64,000 nt of DNA from Mycolicibacterium rutilum (GTDB lineage: Bacteria > Actinomycetota > Actinomycetes > Mycobacteriales > Mycobacteriaceae). A model generated the notes under the pieces. That model did not search any database, was not told where the DNA came from, and worked only from the letters and a program-made list of their open reading frames with translations. This document shows, in pieces, positions 33,924-44,831 of the stretch. The stretch is from NCBI RefSeq assembly GCF_900108565.1, contig NZ_LT629971.1, forward strand, positions 2,852,001-2,916,000, given 5' to 3'. A program made the position numbers and the translations under genes. Numbering within the stretch: the stretch's first letter is position 1; the number at the start of each line of letters is the position of its first letter.

Positions 33924-35185
33924 TTGAGCGGATGGGCCGCCTCGTCGCGGCGCATCCCCGCCGCCCACATCGCGATGCCGGCGAACAGCACCGGCGCGAG
34001 GGCCGCGACCAAGAAAATGGTCTGCATCGACACGACTTTCGACAGCGGACCGACGATCGCGAACGACACCGGCATGAACGCCAGTGAGACGAAGAAGTCC
34101 AGGCTCGACACCCGGCCCAGCATCGACGTCGGCACCCGGCGCTGCAGCAGCGTGCCCCAGATGACCATGCCCGCGCCGTCGGTGACACCGATGACGAACG
34201 TCGCCGCCGCCATCAGTGCGAACGACGAGGTGAAGCCAAAGACCACCAACGGGACCGATCCCAGCCCCCACATCGCCATCATCACCGTCAGGTAGCGGCG
34301 CGGCATCCGCCTCGAGGACACCGCGAGCGCACCGAGCGCACTGCCGACCCCGAAGAACGCCAGGATGAACCCGTACATGCGGGCGCCGTCGGCGAAGCGG
34401 TCCTTGGCGATGAACGGCAGCAGCACCTCGATCGGGCCCAGCACCACCAGCACGAACATGCTGGCGAACAGCAACGTCCACAGCAGCCACGGGGTGCGGA
34501 CGACGAACGCGAAGCCGTCGCGCAGATCCCGCAAGACGTGCGAGTGCTGTTCGGGGACAGCCGGTTTCAGCGCAGGCCGGGTCGCGACGAGTATTGCCAG
34601 ACCGACGGCGAACAGCGCAGCGACGACGGTGGCGCCCAGCGCCGGGAACGTCGCGCCGATCACGACACCCGCGACCGCGGGGCCGACGGCACGCTGAAAC
34701 ACCGGGCGCACCACGCCTTCGACGCCGTTGGCGGCAAGCAACTGCTCCGGCGGCAGGATCCGCGGCAGGATCGCGCTGTAGGCCGGGAAGAAGAAGGCCG
34801 CCGCGCCGCCCAGCGCCGCCGCACCCACAGCCAGATGCCAGATCTGCAGGGCGCCAGATAATCCCAGCACCGCGATCGTCGACGAGGCGAGCACGTTGAC
34901 CGCCTCGACCGCGATGATGATCGCGCGCTGCGGGAAGCGGTCGGCGGCGATGCCACCCACCAACACGAAGGCCACCAGGGCCGCGCCGAAGCACGTCGTC
35001 ACCAGCGACAGCGAAACCGGGTCATTGCTGAGCTCGATGACCTGCAACGCCAGCACGACCGCGAACATGCCGTCGGCGAAGATCGACAGCGTCACCGCCG
35101 CGATCAGCAGGCGGTACTCGCGGAACCGGAACGGTGCGAGTACGCGCCATCCGCGGACGTCGCGGATCTCGAATTGCGTACTCAC
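33920..35185 (-). CDS. MFS exporter (EntS/MFS_3 type)
   Basis: 421 residues with 12 predicted helices and the N-terminal pattern of the enterobactin-exporter-like MFS_3 group (FRFREYRLLIAAVTLSIFADGMFAVVL, with GGIAADRFPQR in loop 2). Drug or siderophore efflux is the usual role; no specific substrate can be inferred. GTG 35185 starts 61 bp beyond the end of the crotonase gene on the same strand. Confidence 0.85.
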   Translation of the reverse strand: MSTQFEIRDVRGWRVLAPFRFREYRLLIAAVTLSIFADGMFAVVLALQVIELSNDPVSLSLVTTCFGAALVAFVLVGGIAADRFPQRAIIIAVEAVNVLASSTIAVLGLSGALQIWHLAVGAAALGGAAAFFFPAYSAILPRILPPEQLLAANGVEGVVRPVFQRAVGPAVAGVVIGATFPALGATVVAALFAVGLAILVATRPALKPAVPEQHSHVLRDLRDGFAFVVRTPWLLWTLLFASMFVLVVLGPIEVLLPFIAKDRFADGARMYGFILAFFGVGSALGALAVSSRRMPRRYLTVMMAMWGLGSVPLVVFGFTSSFALMAAATFVIGVTDGAGMVIWGTLLQRRVPTSMLGRVSSLDFFVSLAFMPVSFAIVGPLSKVVSMQTIFLVAALAPVLFAGIAMWAAGMRRDEAAHPLN

Positions 35186-35246
35186 CCACAGATGGTCGCC
35201 GACCGGTGCCGGCCGCGTCCACCGATTTTTCGCGGGGGAGGGGCCC

Positions 35247-36065
35247 TCAGAAGTCCGAGAACTTGGCGGGGCGGCGCTGCTGGAACGCGGTGATGCCCTC
35301 GATGAAATCCGGTGAGGTCAGCAGCGACAGCTGGCCTTCGCGTTCGCGGCCCAGCGCCGGTTCGAACTCGGTGAGCGTCGCGGCGTTGATGGCGTGCTTG
35401 GTCTTGCGCAGCGCCACCGCCGGACCCGACTTCAACGCGGTGAGGACCTTGCCGACCTCGGCGTCGAACTCGTCGGCCGGATAGACCGCCGCCGCCAGGC
35501 CCCAGTCGAATGCCTCGCGGGCGGAGATCTTTTCGGCCAGCAGCGCCATCCGGGCCGCGCGGGTACGGCCCACCGCCGCGGCCACCAACGCCGAGGCGCC
35601 GCCGTCGGGCATCAACCCGATCTTGGTGAACGCCAACATGAAGTACGCGTTCTCCGCAGCCAGGACGACATCGGAGGCCAGCGCCAGCGATACGCCCACC
35701 CCGGCGGCGGCGCCATGAACGGCAGCGACCACGGGTTGGGGCAGGTTGACGATCGCGCGGACTGCGTCGTTGGCGGCGTCGAGTACCGAGGCGGGGCCGT
35801 CGACGGTCTTCTGGGCCTGATCGTCGTCGCTGATGCCTGCGCCCGAACAGAAGCCACGGCCCGCGCCGCCGAGTCGCACGACCTTGACCCGCCGGTCGGA
35901 GGCCGCGGTGTTGAGGGTGTCGGCGATACCGGCCAGCATCGGCTGGTTCAGCGAGTTGAGGCTGTCGGGCCGGTTCAGCGTCACCGACAGCACACCGTCG
36001 GCGAGTTCGACGGTCAGATCGTCGATACCGGTGTAGGTGGGGGCGTCCGCATCCACAGATGTCAT
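35247..36065 (-). CDS. echA: Crotonase-fold enoyl-CoA isomerase-like protein (EchA10/11-type)
   Basis: 272 residues with the oxyanion segment [10 protein letters not shown]. The two hydratase glutamates are absent ([12 protein letters not shown] and [12 protein letters not shown]); D154 in MPDGG matches the catalytic Asp of PaaG-type isomerases. Double-bond isomerisation is therefore more likely than hydration. A -10-like TAGGGT (minus, 36073-36078) lies 7 nt before the ATG. It is divergent from mcr, as echA10/echA11 are in M. tuberculosis. Confidence 0.85.
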   Translation of the reverse strand: MTSVDADAPTYTGIDDLTVELADGVLSVTLNRPDSLNSLNQPMLAGIADTLNTAASDRRVKVVRLGGAGRGFCSGAGISDDDQAQKTVDGPASVLDAANDAVRAIVNLPQPVVAAVHGAAAGVGVSLALASDVVLAAENAYFMLAFTKIGLMPDGGASALVAAAVGRTRAARMALLAEKISAREAFDWGLAAAVYPADEFDAEVGKVLTALKSGPAVALRKTKHAINAATLTEFEPALGREREGQLSLLTSPDFIEGITAFQQRRPAKFSDF

Positions 36066-36083
36066 GACCAGAACCCTAGGGAT

Positions 36084-36110
36084 AAGCGACTTGGTTATAC
36101 AAGTAAGCTT
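36084..36110. promoter_or_regulatory. Interrupted palindrome in the echA-mcr intergenic region
   Basis: ACTTG (36089-36093) and CAAGT (36100-36104) flank GTTATA; outside them AAGC (36084-36087) pairs with GCTT (36107-36110). The centre overlaps a possible mcr -10 (TATACA, 36096-36101), a standard repressor position. The regulator is unknown. Confidence 0.5.
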
Positions 36111-36155
36111 TGTCGGCGATCAATGGCGTTCGTCGAACGGAAGGCGGCTGAAGCA

Positions 36156-37247
36156 ATGGCGGGACCTCTGCACGGACTGCGGGTCATCGAACTCGCGAGC
36201 ATCGGACCCGGCCCGCACGCCGCGATGATCCTCGGCGACCTCGGGGCGGACGTCGTGCGCATCGAGCGGCCGGGCAAGCTCGGTGGCATCCCCACCAGCA
36301 AGCGTGAGGCGACCCTGCGCAACCGTCGCTCGGTCGCGGCCGACCTCAAGAGCGACGAGGGCCGCGCGCTGGTGCTCAAGCTCGTCGCCAAGGCCGACGT
36401 GCTGATCGAAGGGCTGCGGCCGGGCGTGACGGAGCGACTGGGCCTCGGCCCGGAGGACTGCGCGAAGGTCAACGAGCGGCTGATCTACGGGCGGATGACC
36501 GGCTGGGGTCAGACCGGCCCGCGTGCGCTGCAGGCCGGCCACGACATCAACTACATCTCGCTCAACGGCGTGCTGCACTCGATCGGCCGGGCCGGTGAGC
36601 GGCCGGTGCCGCCGCTGAACCTGACCGGTGACTTCGGCGGCGGGTCGATGTTCCTGCTCGTCGGCATCCTGTCGGCGCTGTTCGAGCGGCAGACCTCGGG
36701 CAAGGGACAGGTCGTCGACGCCGCGATGATCGACGGCTCCAGCGTGCTGGCCCAGATGATCTGGGGCTTCCTGCAGGACGGGCTGTGGACCGACAAGCGC
36801 GGGGTCAACATCCTCGACGGCGGGGCCCCGTACTACGACACCTACACCTGCGCCGACGGCCGCCACATCGCCGTCGGCTGCATCGAGCCGCAGTTCTACG
36901 CCCAGTTCCTCAAGGGCCTCGGGCTGGAGAACGAGGACCTGCCCGACCAGAACGACATGGGCCGCTGGCCCGAACTGCGGGCGCGGTTCACCGAAGTGAT
37001 CGCCGCCAAGGACCGCGACCACTGGGCCTCGGTGTTCAACGGCACCGACGCCTGCGTGACGCCGGTGCTGTCGTTCTCCGAAGTCGAGTCCGAACCGCAC
37101 GTCACCGAGCGCAACACCTTCTACCGCGACGGGGACCACCTGCAGCCGATGCCCGCGCCGCGGTTCTCCCGCAGCGCGCCCGCAGCGCCGACGCCGCCGG
37201 GAGCTCCCGGCGCCGACACCGAAGCCGTCCTACGAGACTGGGCCTAG
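36156..37247 (+). CDS. mcr: Alpha-methylacyl-CoA racemase
   Basis: 363 residues, close to the 360 of M. tuberculosis Mcr as I remember it, with the four active-site residues at R94, H129 (AGHDINYIS), D159 (NLTGDFGGG) and E244 (CIEPQFY). It interconverts (2R)- and (2S)-methylacyl-CoA, needed for beta-oxidation of methyl-branched and sterol side chains. ATG 36156 gives the family N-terminus [13 protein letters not shown] 36123 would add 11 residues. An HSD10-like SDR follows after 17 bp, as with Rv1143-Rv1144. Confidence 0.94.
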   Translation: MAGPLHGLRVIELASIGPGPHAAMILGDLGADVVRIERPGKLGGIPTSKREATLRNRRSVAADLKSDEGRALVLKLVAKADVLIEGLRPGVTERLGLGPEDCAKVNERLIYGRMTGWGQTGPRALQAGHDINYISLNGVLHSIGRAGERPVPPLNLTGDFGGGSMFLLVGILSALFERQTSGKGQVVDAAMIDGSSVLAQMIWGFLQDGLWTDKRGVNILDGGAPYYDTYTCADGRHIAVGCIEPQFYAQFLKGLGLENEDLPDQNDMGRWPELRARFTEVIAAKDRDHWASVFNGTDACVTPVLSFSEVESEPHVTERNTFYRDGDHLQPMPAPRFSRSAPAAPTPPGAPGADTEAVLRDWA

Positions 37248-37264
37248 AGAAAGGAACACCACAA

Positions 37265-39012
<1,748 letters not shown>

Positions 39013-39069
39013 CGGTTCGGCGCGCAGGGGCTCATCAGAGCGCCCGTGCCGGGCAAACTCACCAACGCG

Positions 39070-39093
39070 AACGCGCGCCTACGGGCGCGCGTT
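39070..39093 (+). terminator. Hairpin terminator after the mcr operon
   Basis: AACGCGCGCC (39070-39079) pairs perfectly with GGCGCGCGTT (39084-39093) around a TACG loop, 58 nt after the flavoprotein stop. On the plus strand it is followed by TC rather than a U-run. Its end lies 5 bp from the stop of the small minus-strand gene. Confidence 0.7.
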
Positions 39094-39097
39094 TCGC

Positions 39098-39229
39098 TTA
39101 TACGGCGGTCGGCAGGGTGTGCTCGTCGTCGAGCTGTTCGGAGGTGTCGCCCTCGACCAGGACATCGCCGTGGTAGAGCGCCTCGAAGTCAACCTTGATG
39201 ACATCTGCACTGGTGTCGTCGATCCACAT
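39098..39229 (-). CDS. 43-residue acidic small protein
   Basis: ATG 39229 to TAA 39098 encodes MWIDDTSADVIKVDFEAL then YHGDVLVEGDTSEQLDDEHT and LPTAV: acidic, no cysteine, no membrane segment. Support for a real gene: codon-like GC pattern in third positions, and a -10-like TACTGT on the minus strand (39237-39242) 7 nt before the ATG, the spacing seen for other leaderless genes here. I do not recognise a family. Palindromic TTACC repeats lie 68-103 bp upstream. Confidence 0.6.
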   Translation of the reverse strand: MWIDDTSADVIKVDFEALYHGDVLVEGDTSEQLDDEHTLPTAV

Positions 39230-39296
39230 GTACTCGACAGTAGGGATAACCTTTAAGGATTCTTTGAGTCACGTTTCGGAATACTGTGGCAATTCT

Positions 39297-39332
39297 TACC
39301 GCCCGGTAGGGTCCGTTATTACCTGCCGGTAA
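39297..39332. promoter_or_regulatory. Two TACC-N4-GGTA inverted repeats, 23 bp apart
   Basis: Copy one is TACC-GCCC-GGTA (39297-39308); copy two is TTACC-TGCC-GGTAA (39319-39332). They lie in an AT-richer part of a non-coding stretch (39230-39428) upstream of the 43-residue gene. The 23-bp offset puts both on roughly the same face of the helix, suggesting dimeric regulator sites. Confidence 0.45.
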
Positions 39333-39353
39333 GGATTTAGCTGGTCCAGTGCG

Positions 39354-39409
39354 CGAGCGTGCGGTTCCGTCCGCTGCACCGGCGGGTCGCGTACGAAACC
39401 GCACACTCG
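39354..39409. terminator. Large hairpin downstream of the second doxX
   Basis: CGAGCGTGCGGTT (39354-39366) pairs with 39397-39409 with one mismatch; inside, CCGC (39371-39374) pairs with GCGG (39382-39385). It begins 20 bp after the doxX stop on the minus strand. There is no U-tract, so it is either a U-less terminator or a structured RNA end. Confidence 0.45.
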
Positions 39410-39428
39410 GCGGGCAGGCGGGGTTCGG

Positions 39429-39980
39429 CTAGCCCGGATTGCTGAAGTGGATAGGGTTCGTGCCCAGCAGCGCCACCCAGGTGAGGATTGCTGCGGCCAC
39501 CGCCGCGATGAGCAGTCCGACCGCGACGCGGGTTCCCCAGTGTGTCCGGCCCAGCACCTTGGCGTCGAGTGAGTAGGCGCCCGCGCCGAGGAACAGCAGG
39601 CCGACGGCGCCCAGCCCGATCAGGAAGGGCACGTTGAACGGGTCGGACCAGAAGGCGGCCCCCGAGACGTTGACCGCCCAGGCGTCGACCATCGCCGAGA
39701 TCACCGCAAACGCCGCCAGCGGTGTGAGCCCGCCGAGGATCAGGCCCAGGCCGCCGAGCGTCTCGGCCGCGGTGACCATGGCGGCGGCCAGGCCGGGCAG
39801 TCGCCAGCCGGCCTGCTCCATGAAGCCGACCGTCGCGCTGAAGTCGAAGGCCTTGATGAGCCCGGCCTGAAGGATCGCCGCACCGACGCCGATGCGCAGG
39901 ATCAACAGGCCGATGTCGGCGGCGGAGTCCGGCCGCGTGGTGATCCCGTGGGTGAGTGTCGTCGTGTCTGGCGCAGTCAT
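39429..39980 (-). CDS. DoxX-family membrane protein (second)
   Basis: 183 residues from ATG 39980 (MTAPDTTTLTHG), four membrane helices and the DoxX pattern ILRIGVGAAILQAGLIKAFDFSATVGFMEQAGW. GTG 40007 would add nine hydrophobic residues. It diverges from mmpL13. It resembles the doxX at 22727 only at family level. Confidence 0.83.
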   Translation of the reverse strand: MTAPDTTTLTHGITTRPDSAADIGLLILRIGVGAAILQAGLIKAFDFSATVGFMEQAGWRLPGLAAAMVTAAETLGGLGLILGGLTPLAAFAVISAMVDAWAVNVSGAAFWSDPFNVPFLIGLGAVGLLFLGAGAYSLDAKVLGRTHWGTRVAVGLLIAAVAAAILTWVALLGTNPIHFSNPG

Positions 39981-40072
39981 GGTGATTACGACTAGCAGAC
40001 ACTTCACAACTCATCGACAGGTTTTGCACTGAACGTATCCAGCGTCCGAACCGTGTCCGGAGTGAGGGCGCG

Positions 40073-40102
40073 TTGAAGCAGTCGACTTACCGTTGTTAAG
40101 TT
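40073..40102 (+). promoter_or_regulatory. mmpL13 promoter with overlapping palindrome
   Basis: TTGAAG (40073-40078) and TAAGTT (40097-40102) are 18 bp apart, a plausible -35/-10 pair. The inverted repeat ACTTA-N7-TAAGT (40085-40101) lies within it. The tetR gene at the end of the mmpL13 transcript is the natural candidate repressor. Confidence 0.5.
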
Positions 40103-40132
40103 AGCGCCGTTAGCCATCGAGCGGAGGACGGC

Positions 40133-42405
40133 GTGCTCCAACGAATCGCCCACCTGGCCATCGGGGCGCCCCGGCGCATCATCGCGGTTGCGGCACTGGT
40201 CATGGTGGCCTGCGGCATCTTCGGCGTACCCGTCGCCAAGCACCTGTCGGCCGGCGGATTCCAGGACCCGACGTCGGAATCCGCACGCGCCACCCAACTG
40301 CTGGTGGACAAGTTCGGTCAGGGCGACATGGAGCTGATCATCAGCGTGACCTCCGACAGCGACGTGCGCGGCCCGCAGGCACGCGCGGTGGGCACCGAGC
40401 TGGTCGACGAACTCGCCGCCTCGCCATACGTCGCTCAGGTCACCTCGGCGTGGACCGCGCCGGGTCCCGCCGCGCCCGCGCTGATCAGCAAGGACGGCAA
40501 GACGGGGCTGATCGTCGCGGGCATCACCGGCGGTGAGAGCGGCGCGCAGGATCACGCCAAGGAACTCACCGAGCGGCTCGTGCACGATCGCGACGGCGTC
40601 ACCGTGCGCGCCGGCGGCGAGGCGATGACCTACGTGCAGATCAACGGGCAGAGCGAAAAAGACCTGCTGCGGATGGAAGCGATCGCGATCCCGCTGTGCT
40701 TCGTGGCGCTGGTGTGGGTGTTCGGCGGCCTGCTGGCCGCGGCGTTGCCGCTGGCGATCGGCGCTTCGCGATCCTGGGGTCGATGGCCGTGCTGCGGGGG
40801 GTCACCTTCGTCACCGACGTGTCGATCTTCGCGCTCAATCTGTCGGTGGCGATGGGGCTGGCGCTGGCGATCGACTACACGCTGCTGATCATCAGCCGGT
40901 ACCGCGACGAGCTGGCCGACGGCGCGGATCCGGAGCGCGCGCTGCTGCGCACCATGGCGACCGCGGGGCGGACCGTGTTGTTCTCGGCGTTGACCGTCGC
41001 GCTGTCGATGGTCGCGATGGTGCTGTTCCCGATGTACTTCCTCAAATCGTTCGCCTACGCCGGGATCGCGGTGGTCACCTTCGCCGCCGTCGCCGCCGTG
41101 GTGGTGGCACCCGCAGCGATCGTGTTGCTCGGCGACCGGCTCGACGCGCTGGACGTGCGGCGGTTCGTGCGCCGGCTGTTCGGCAGGCCGGAGCCGGTGC
41201 GCAAACCCGCCGAGCAGACGTTCTGGTACCGCTGCACCAAATACGCGATGCGCCGCGCCGTTCCGATCGGGGTGTTGATCGTGGCGCTGCTGCTGCTCCT
41301 CGGCGCACCGTTCCTCGGCGCCAAATGGGGGTTTCCGGACGACCGCGTGCTGCCCATCACGGCGTCGGCGCGACAGGTCGGTGACGATCTGCGCACCAAC
41401 TTCGCCGTCGACTCCGCGCAGAACGCCACGGTCGTCATCCCCGACACCCGCGACCTGAGGCCTGGCGACCTCGACCGCTACGCCGCGGACCTCTCGCGGG
41501 TGCCCGACGTGTCGTCGGTCTCGGCGCCCGGCGGAACTTTCGAAGACGGCCGCCGCGTCGGCCCACCGTCGGCGGCGACCGGCGCCAAGGACGGCAGCGC
41601 CTTCCTGACCGTGACCAGTACTGCGCCGTTGTTCAGCGACGCCTCCGAGGACCAGCTGAACCGGCTGCACGACGTGGCCACCCCCGGTGACGTCCCGGTC
41701 CAGGTGACGGGGGTCGCGCAGATCAACAGGGACAGCTCCTCGGCCATCACCTCGCGGCTGCCGATGGTGCTCGGGGTGATCGCGGTGATCACCTTCGTGC
41801 TGCTGTTCCTGCTGACCGGAAGCGTGATACTGCCGCTGAAAGCGTTGGTGCTCAACGTGTTATCGCTGACCGCCGCATTCGGCGCGCTGGTCTGGATCTT
41901 CCAGGAGGGGCACCTGGGCGCGCTGGGCACCACACCGACCGGAACGCTGGTGGCCAACATGCCGGTGCTGTTGTTCTGCATCGCGTTCGGACTGTCGATG
42001 GACTACGAGGTGTTCCTGGTGTCGCGGATCCGCGAGTACTGGCTCGCGTCGGCGCACACCGACGCGTCACCGCAGTCACGCAACGACGAGAGCGTCGCGC
42101 TCGGTCTGGCCAGGACCGGTCGCGTCGTCACCGCGGCGGCGCTGCTGATGTCGATCTCGTTCGCCGCGTTGATCGCCGCGGAGGTGTCGTTCATGCGGAC
42201 GTTCGGCGTCGGGTTGACGCTCGCGGTGCTCGCGGATGCGACACTGGTGCGCATGGCGCTGGTGCCCGCGTTCATGCATCTGCTCGGCCGGTGGAACTGG
42301 TGGGCGCCGAAGCCGCTGGCCCGGCTGCACGAACGGATCGGGATCAGCGAGTCCGGCTCGGCTCGCTCCGAGGAACGAACGGTGGAATCGGCGGCGACAA
42401 GATGA
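40133..42405 (+). pseudogene. mmpL13: mmpL13-like RND transporter gene with a frameshift
   Basis: GTG 40133 (GGAGG upstream) opens an MmpL protein that reads correctly to LLAAALPLAIGA, then leaves frame at about 40763-40765. The next frame back continues with FAILGSMAVLRGV and the rest of the transporter (second porter domain, 12 helices in all, end at 42405). One missing base in GGCGC|TTCGCG explains it. Without the shift it would be about 757 residues. In M. tuberculosis the orthologue is also split (mmpL13a/13b, from memory). No slippery heptamer is visible, so a decayed gene or a base-calling error is likeliest. Confidence 0.85.
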
Positions 42406-43097
42406 AGCCGGACACCATCAAGCGGCGGCGTGCACCACGGGGTGCCGGCGAGCAGTTGCGCGACGAGATCCTCGACGCGACCACCGATCTGCTGCTCGAG
42501 ACCGGTCACGCCAAGGACGTGTCGATCCGGTCGGTGGCGCAGCGGGTCGGCGTGACACCGCCGTCGATCTATCTGCATTTCGCCGACAAGGACGCGCTGC
42601 TGGACGCGGTGTGCGCGCGGTACTTCGAGAAGCTCGACGAGGAAATGCAGTCGGTCGCCGCCGGTCAGCCGTCGACGATCGAGGTGCTGCGCGCGCAGGG
42701 CCTCGCCTATGTGCGGTTCGCGATGAAAACCCCACAGCTCTACCGCATCGCGACGATGGGCGAGAGCCGGCCGGGCAGCGATGTGGACGTGGCGCTGAAC
42801 AGTTCGGCGTTCGTGCACCTGCGGCACACGGTCGAGCAGCTGATGGCCGAGCGCATCTACCCGCCCGGCGACGCCACCGCCGCGGCGCTCGAGTTGATGA
42901 CCGTCGCACACGGTGTGGCGGCCATGCTGATCTCCAAACCGTATCTGCCGTGGGGCGATGCCGAGGACTTCACCGATCGCGTGCTGGCCGCGGTGTGCCT
43001 GGGACACATCACGCTGGGAGTCATCGACCGCGACGCACCGGCCCAGGCATCCGTCGCGAAACTGAAGGGACTGCTCGATGTCGAACACAGTCGATAA
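42402..43097 (+). CDS. TetR-family regulator after mmpL13
   Basis: 231 residues beginning at ATG 42402 within the mmpL13 stop (ATGA). TetR helix-turn-helix: RDEILDATTDLLLETG...VSIRSVAQRVGVTPPSIYLHFADKDALL, with a WHG-type C-terminal domain (MTVAHGVAAMLIS). It probably represses its own operon through the palindrome at 40085-40101. It overlaps the next gene by 20 bp. Confidence 0.88.
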   Translation: MKPDTIKRRRAPRGAGEQLRDEILDATTDLLLETGHAKDVSIRSVAQRVGVTPPSIYLHFADKDALLDAVCARYFEKLDEEMQSVAAGQPSTIEVLRAQGLAYVRFAMKTPQLYRIATMGESRPGSDVDVALNSSAFVHLRHTVEQLMAERIYPPGDATAAALELMTVAHGVAAMLISKPYLPWGDAEDFTDRVLAAVCLGHITLGVIDRDAPAQASVAKLKGLLDVEHSR

Positions 43098-43719
43098 CCC
43101 GTTCTTCGCCAAGCTGTGGACGGTGCTGTCCGCCCACGAGACCGACGCCATCCGGCGGTTGCGCCGCGAGAACCTCGACGGGCTGACCGGCCGGGTGCTC
43201 GAGGTCGGCGCGGGCACCGGGACGAACTTCGAGTTCTACCCGGACACGGTGACCGAGGTGGTGGCCGTCGAACCCGAGCGCCGGCTCGCCGAACAGGCGC
43301 AGCGCGCCGCCGCCACCGCGCCGATACCGGTCACCGTCCGCACCGACACCGTCGAGCAGTTCATGGCCGCCGGCACTCAGCCGTTCGACGCGGTGGTCTG
43401 CTCGCTGGTGCTGTGCTCGGTCGAGGAACCGGAAAGCGTTCTGCGGCAGCTGCTTTCGCTGCTGCGGCCGGGTGGCGAACTGCGCTATCTCGAGCACATC
43501 GCCGGCGACGGCGCGCGGGCGCGCCTGCAACGGATCGCCGACGCGACCGTGTGGCCCCGGCTGCTCGGGAACTGCCACACCCACCGCCACACCGAGGACA
43601 GCATCGTCGCCGCCGGTTTCCAGGTGGCCGGCAAACGGCGGGAATGGACGATGCCGCGGTGGGCGCCGTTGCCGGTCGCCGAGGTTGCGATCGGCCGCGC
43701 TGTGCGGCCCGCGGGCTAG
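43078..43719 (+). CDS. Class I SAM-dependent methyltransferase (Rv1147-type)
   Basis: 213 residues with the SAM-binding motif [16 protein letters not shown] (40-55), acidic loop VVAVEPER and [13 protein letters not shown]. It resembles PhcB/phospholipid N-methyltransferase-type proteins; the substrate may be a lipid or a thiol. It starts inside the tetR end and its stop shares CTAG with the sirtuin stop. The position after mmpL13 matches M. tuberculosis. Confidence 0.87.
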   Translation: MSNTVDNPFFAKLWTVLSAHETDAIRRLRRENLDGLTGRVLEVGAGTGTNFEFYPDTVTEVVAVEPERRLAEQAQRAAATAPIPVTVRTDTVEQFMAAGTQPFDAVVCSLVLCSVEEPESVLRQLLSLLRPGGELRYLEHIAGDGARARLQRIADATVWPRLLGNCHTHRHTEDSIVAAGFQVAGKRREWTMPRWAPLPVAEVAIGRAVRPAG

Positions 43720-44429
43720 TCCAACAGTGCGGGCAGGCGCTGCAGCAGCGTCGGCAGCGCGGCGGCCGCCGGTTCGCGCAGCGACACCGTCGCGGAGTCC
43801 GACAGCGGGGTGCGCTCGGGATTGACCTCGATGACGGGAATGCCGTTGGCCAGCGCGAACTCCGGCAACCCGGCAGCGGGGTAGACGATCGACGACGTGC
43901 CGACCACGACGACCAGGTCGGCGCCGGTGACCGCTTCGACCGACCGCTGCCACGCGTCCTCGGGCAGCGCCTCGCCGAACCACACCACGCTGGGACGGAT
44001 CATCCCGCCGCACACGCAGCGCGGCGGGTCGACCGTCTCCACCGGCTCGGGCATCTCGGGAAGCTCACCCTCATAGCCGACTTGGCAACGGTCGCAACGG
44101 AATTCGAACAGGCTACCGTGCAGGTGGTAGACCTTCTTGCTGCCCGCGCGCTCATGCAGGTTGTCGACGTTCTGGGTGACGACGTGCACGTCGGCGTAGT
44201 CCTGCCAGGCGGCGACCGCGCGGTGGCCGTTGTTCGGCTGCACCGCACCCATCATGTAGTGGCGCCACAGGTACCACGCCCACACCCGCTCGGGGTGGGC
44301 GCGCCAGCCGTCCGAGCTGGAGATCTCGTAGGGGTCGACCTTCGCCCACAGCCCGGTCTCGGCGTCGCGGAACGTCGGCACCCCGCTCTCGGCGGAGATA
44401 CCCGCACCGCTGAGGACCGCTACTTGCAC
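43716..44429 (-). CDS. cobB: NAD-dependent protein deacylase (sirtuin, SIRT5/CobB type)
   Basis: 237 residues, the size I recall for Rv1151c: NAD-binding [15 protein letters not shown] (8-22), [12 protein letters not shown], catalytic H104, and zinc cysteines C112, C115, C138 and C140. Y53 and R56 (YLWR) form the YxxR pair that lets SIRT5/CobB enzymes remove succinyl or malonyl groups as well as acetyl. GTG 44429 has a -10-like TAGTTT 6 nt upstream (minus). It is divergent from the small GntR gene. Confidence 0.93.
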   Translation of the reverse strand: MQVAVLSGAGISAESGVPTFRDAETGLWAKVDPYEISSSDGWRAHPERVWAWYLWRHYMMGAVQPNNGHRAVAAWQDYADVHVVTQNVDNLHERAGSKKVYHLHGSLFEFRCDRCQVGYEGELPEMPEPVETVDPPRCVCGGMIRPSVVWFGEALPEDAWQRSVEAVTGADLVVVVGTSSIVYPAAGLPEFALANGIPVIEVNPERTPLSDSATVSLREPAAAALPTLLQRLPALLD

Positions 44430-44465
44430 ATGACCAAACTAGCGGCTCTGCGTAATACTGAACAC

Positions 44466-44831
44466 GTGGCCAACTTGGGGGATTGGGTACGCATCGATCA
44501 GCGCACGTCAGGCGCCTTGTTCGACCAGCTCAGGACGCAGATCATCGACGGCGTGCGCGACGGCAGGCTGCCGCCGGGAACCAGGTTGCCCACCGTGCGG
44601 GAACTGGCCGGTCAGCTCGGCCTCGCGGTGAACACGGTCGCGCGGGCCTACCGGGAACTCGAGGCCGCCGGCATCGTCGAGACCCGCGGCCGGTTCGGCA
44701 CGTTCATCGCCCGCGCCGACCCGGCGGACGAGGCGATGGCCGCGGCCGCGCACACCTTCGTGTCGGCGGCCAAGGCGCTCGGAATCGACAAGGCCGGCGC
44801 GCTGCGCTACGTCGAGATGGCGTTCGATTAA
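44466..44831 (+). CDS. Small GntR-family regulator (YtrA/Rv1152 type)
   Basis: 121 residues: winged helix only ([51 protein letters not shown]) plus a short C-terminal helical dimerisation part, so no ligand domain, as in the YtrA subfamily. GTG 44466 is seven nt after TAATAC, suggesting a leaderless message. The length and sirtuin neighbour agree with Rv1152. The stop shares TTAA with the convergent methyltransferase. Confidence 0.9.
   Translation: MANLGDWVRIDQRTSGALFDQLRTQIIDGVRDGRLPPGTRLPTVRELAGQLGLAVNTVARAYRELEAAGIVETRGRFGTFIARADPADEAMAAAAHTFVSAAKALGIDKAGALRYVEMAFD

Noticed and set aside
32742..34994. A 750-codon minus-strand frame across the NAD(P)-binding, CPBP and MFS genes
   Set aside because: Part of it is antisense and part is out of frame with the real minus-strand MFS gene; no protein motif is present.
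36089..36104. KstR2 site
   Set aside because: The arms are CTTG...CAAG, the reverse order of the KstR2 pattern CAAGNNCTTG, and the spacer is longer.
39230..39428. A tRNA or riboswitch in the empty stretch
   Set aside because: No cloverleaf, CCA end or known aptamer core; only palindromes and one hairpin are visible.
40755..40775. Programmed -1 frameshift in mmpL13
   Set aside because: No X XXY YYZ heptamer or downstream pseudoknot is visible at GGCGCTTCGCG; a missing base explains the change more simply.
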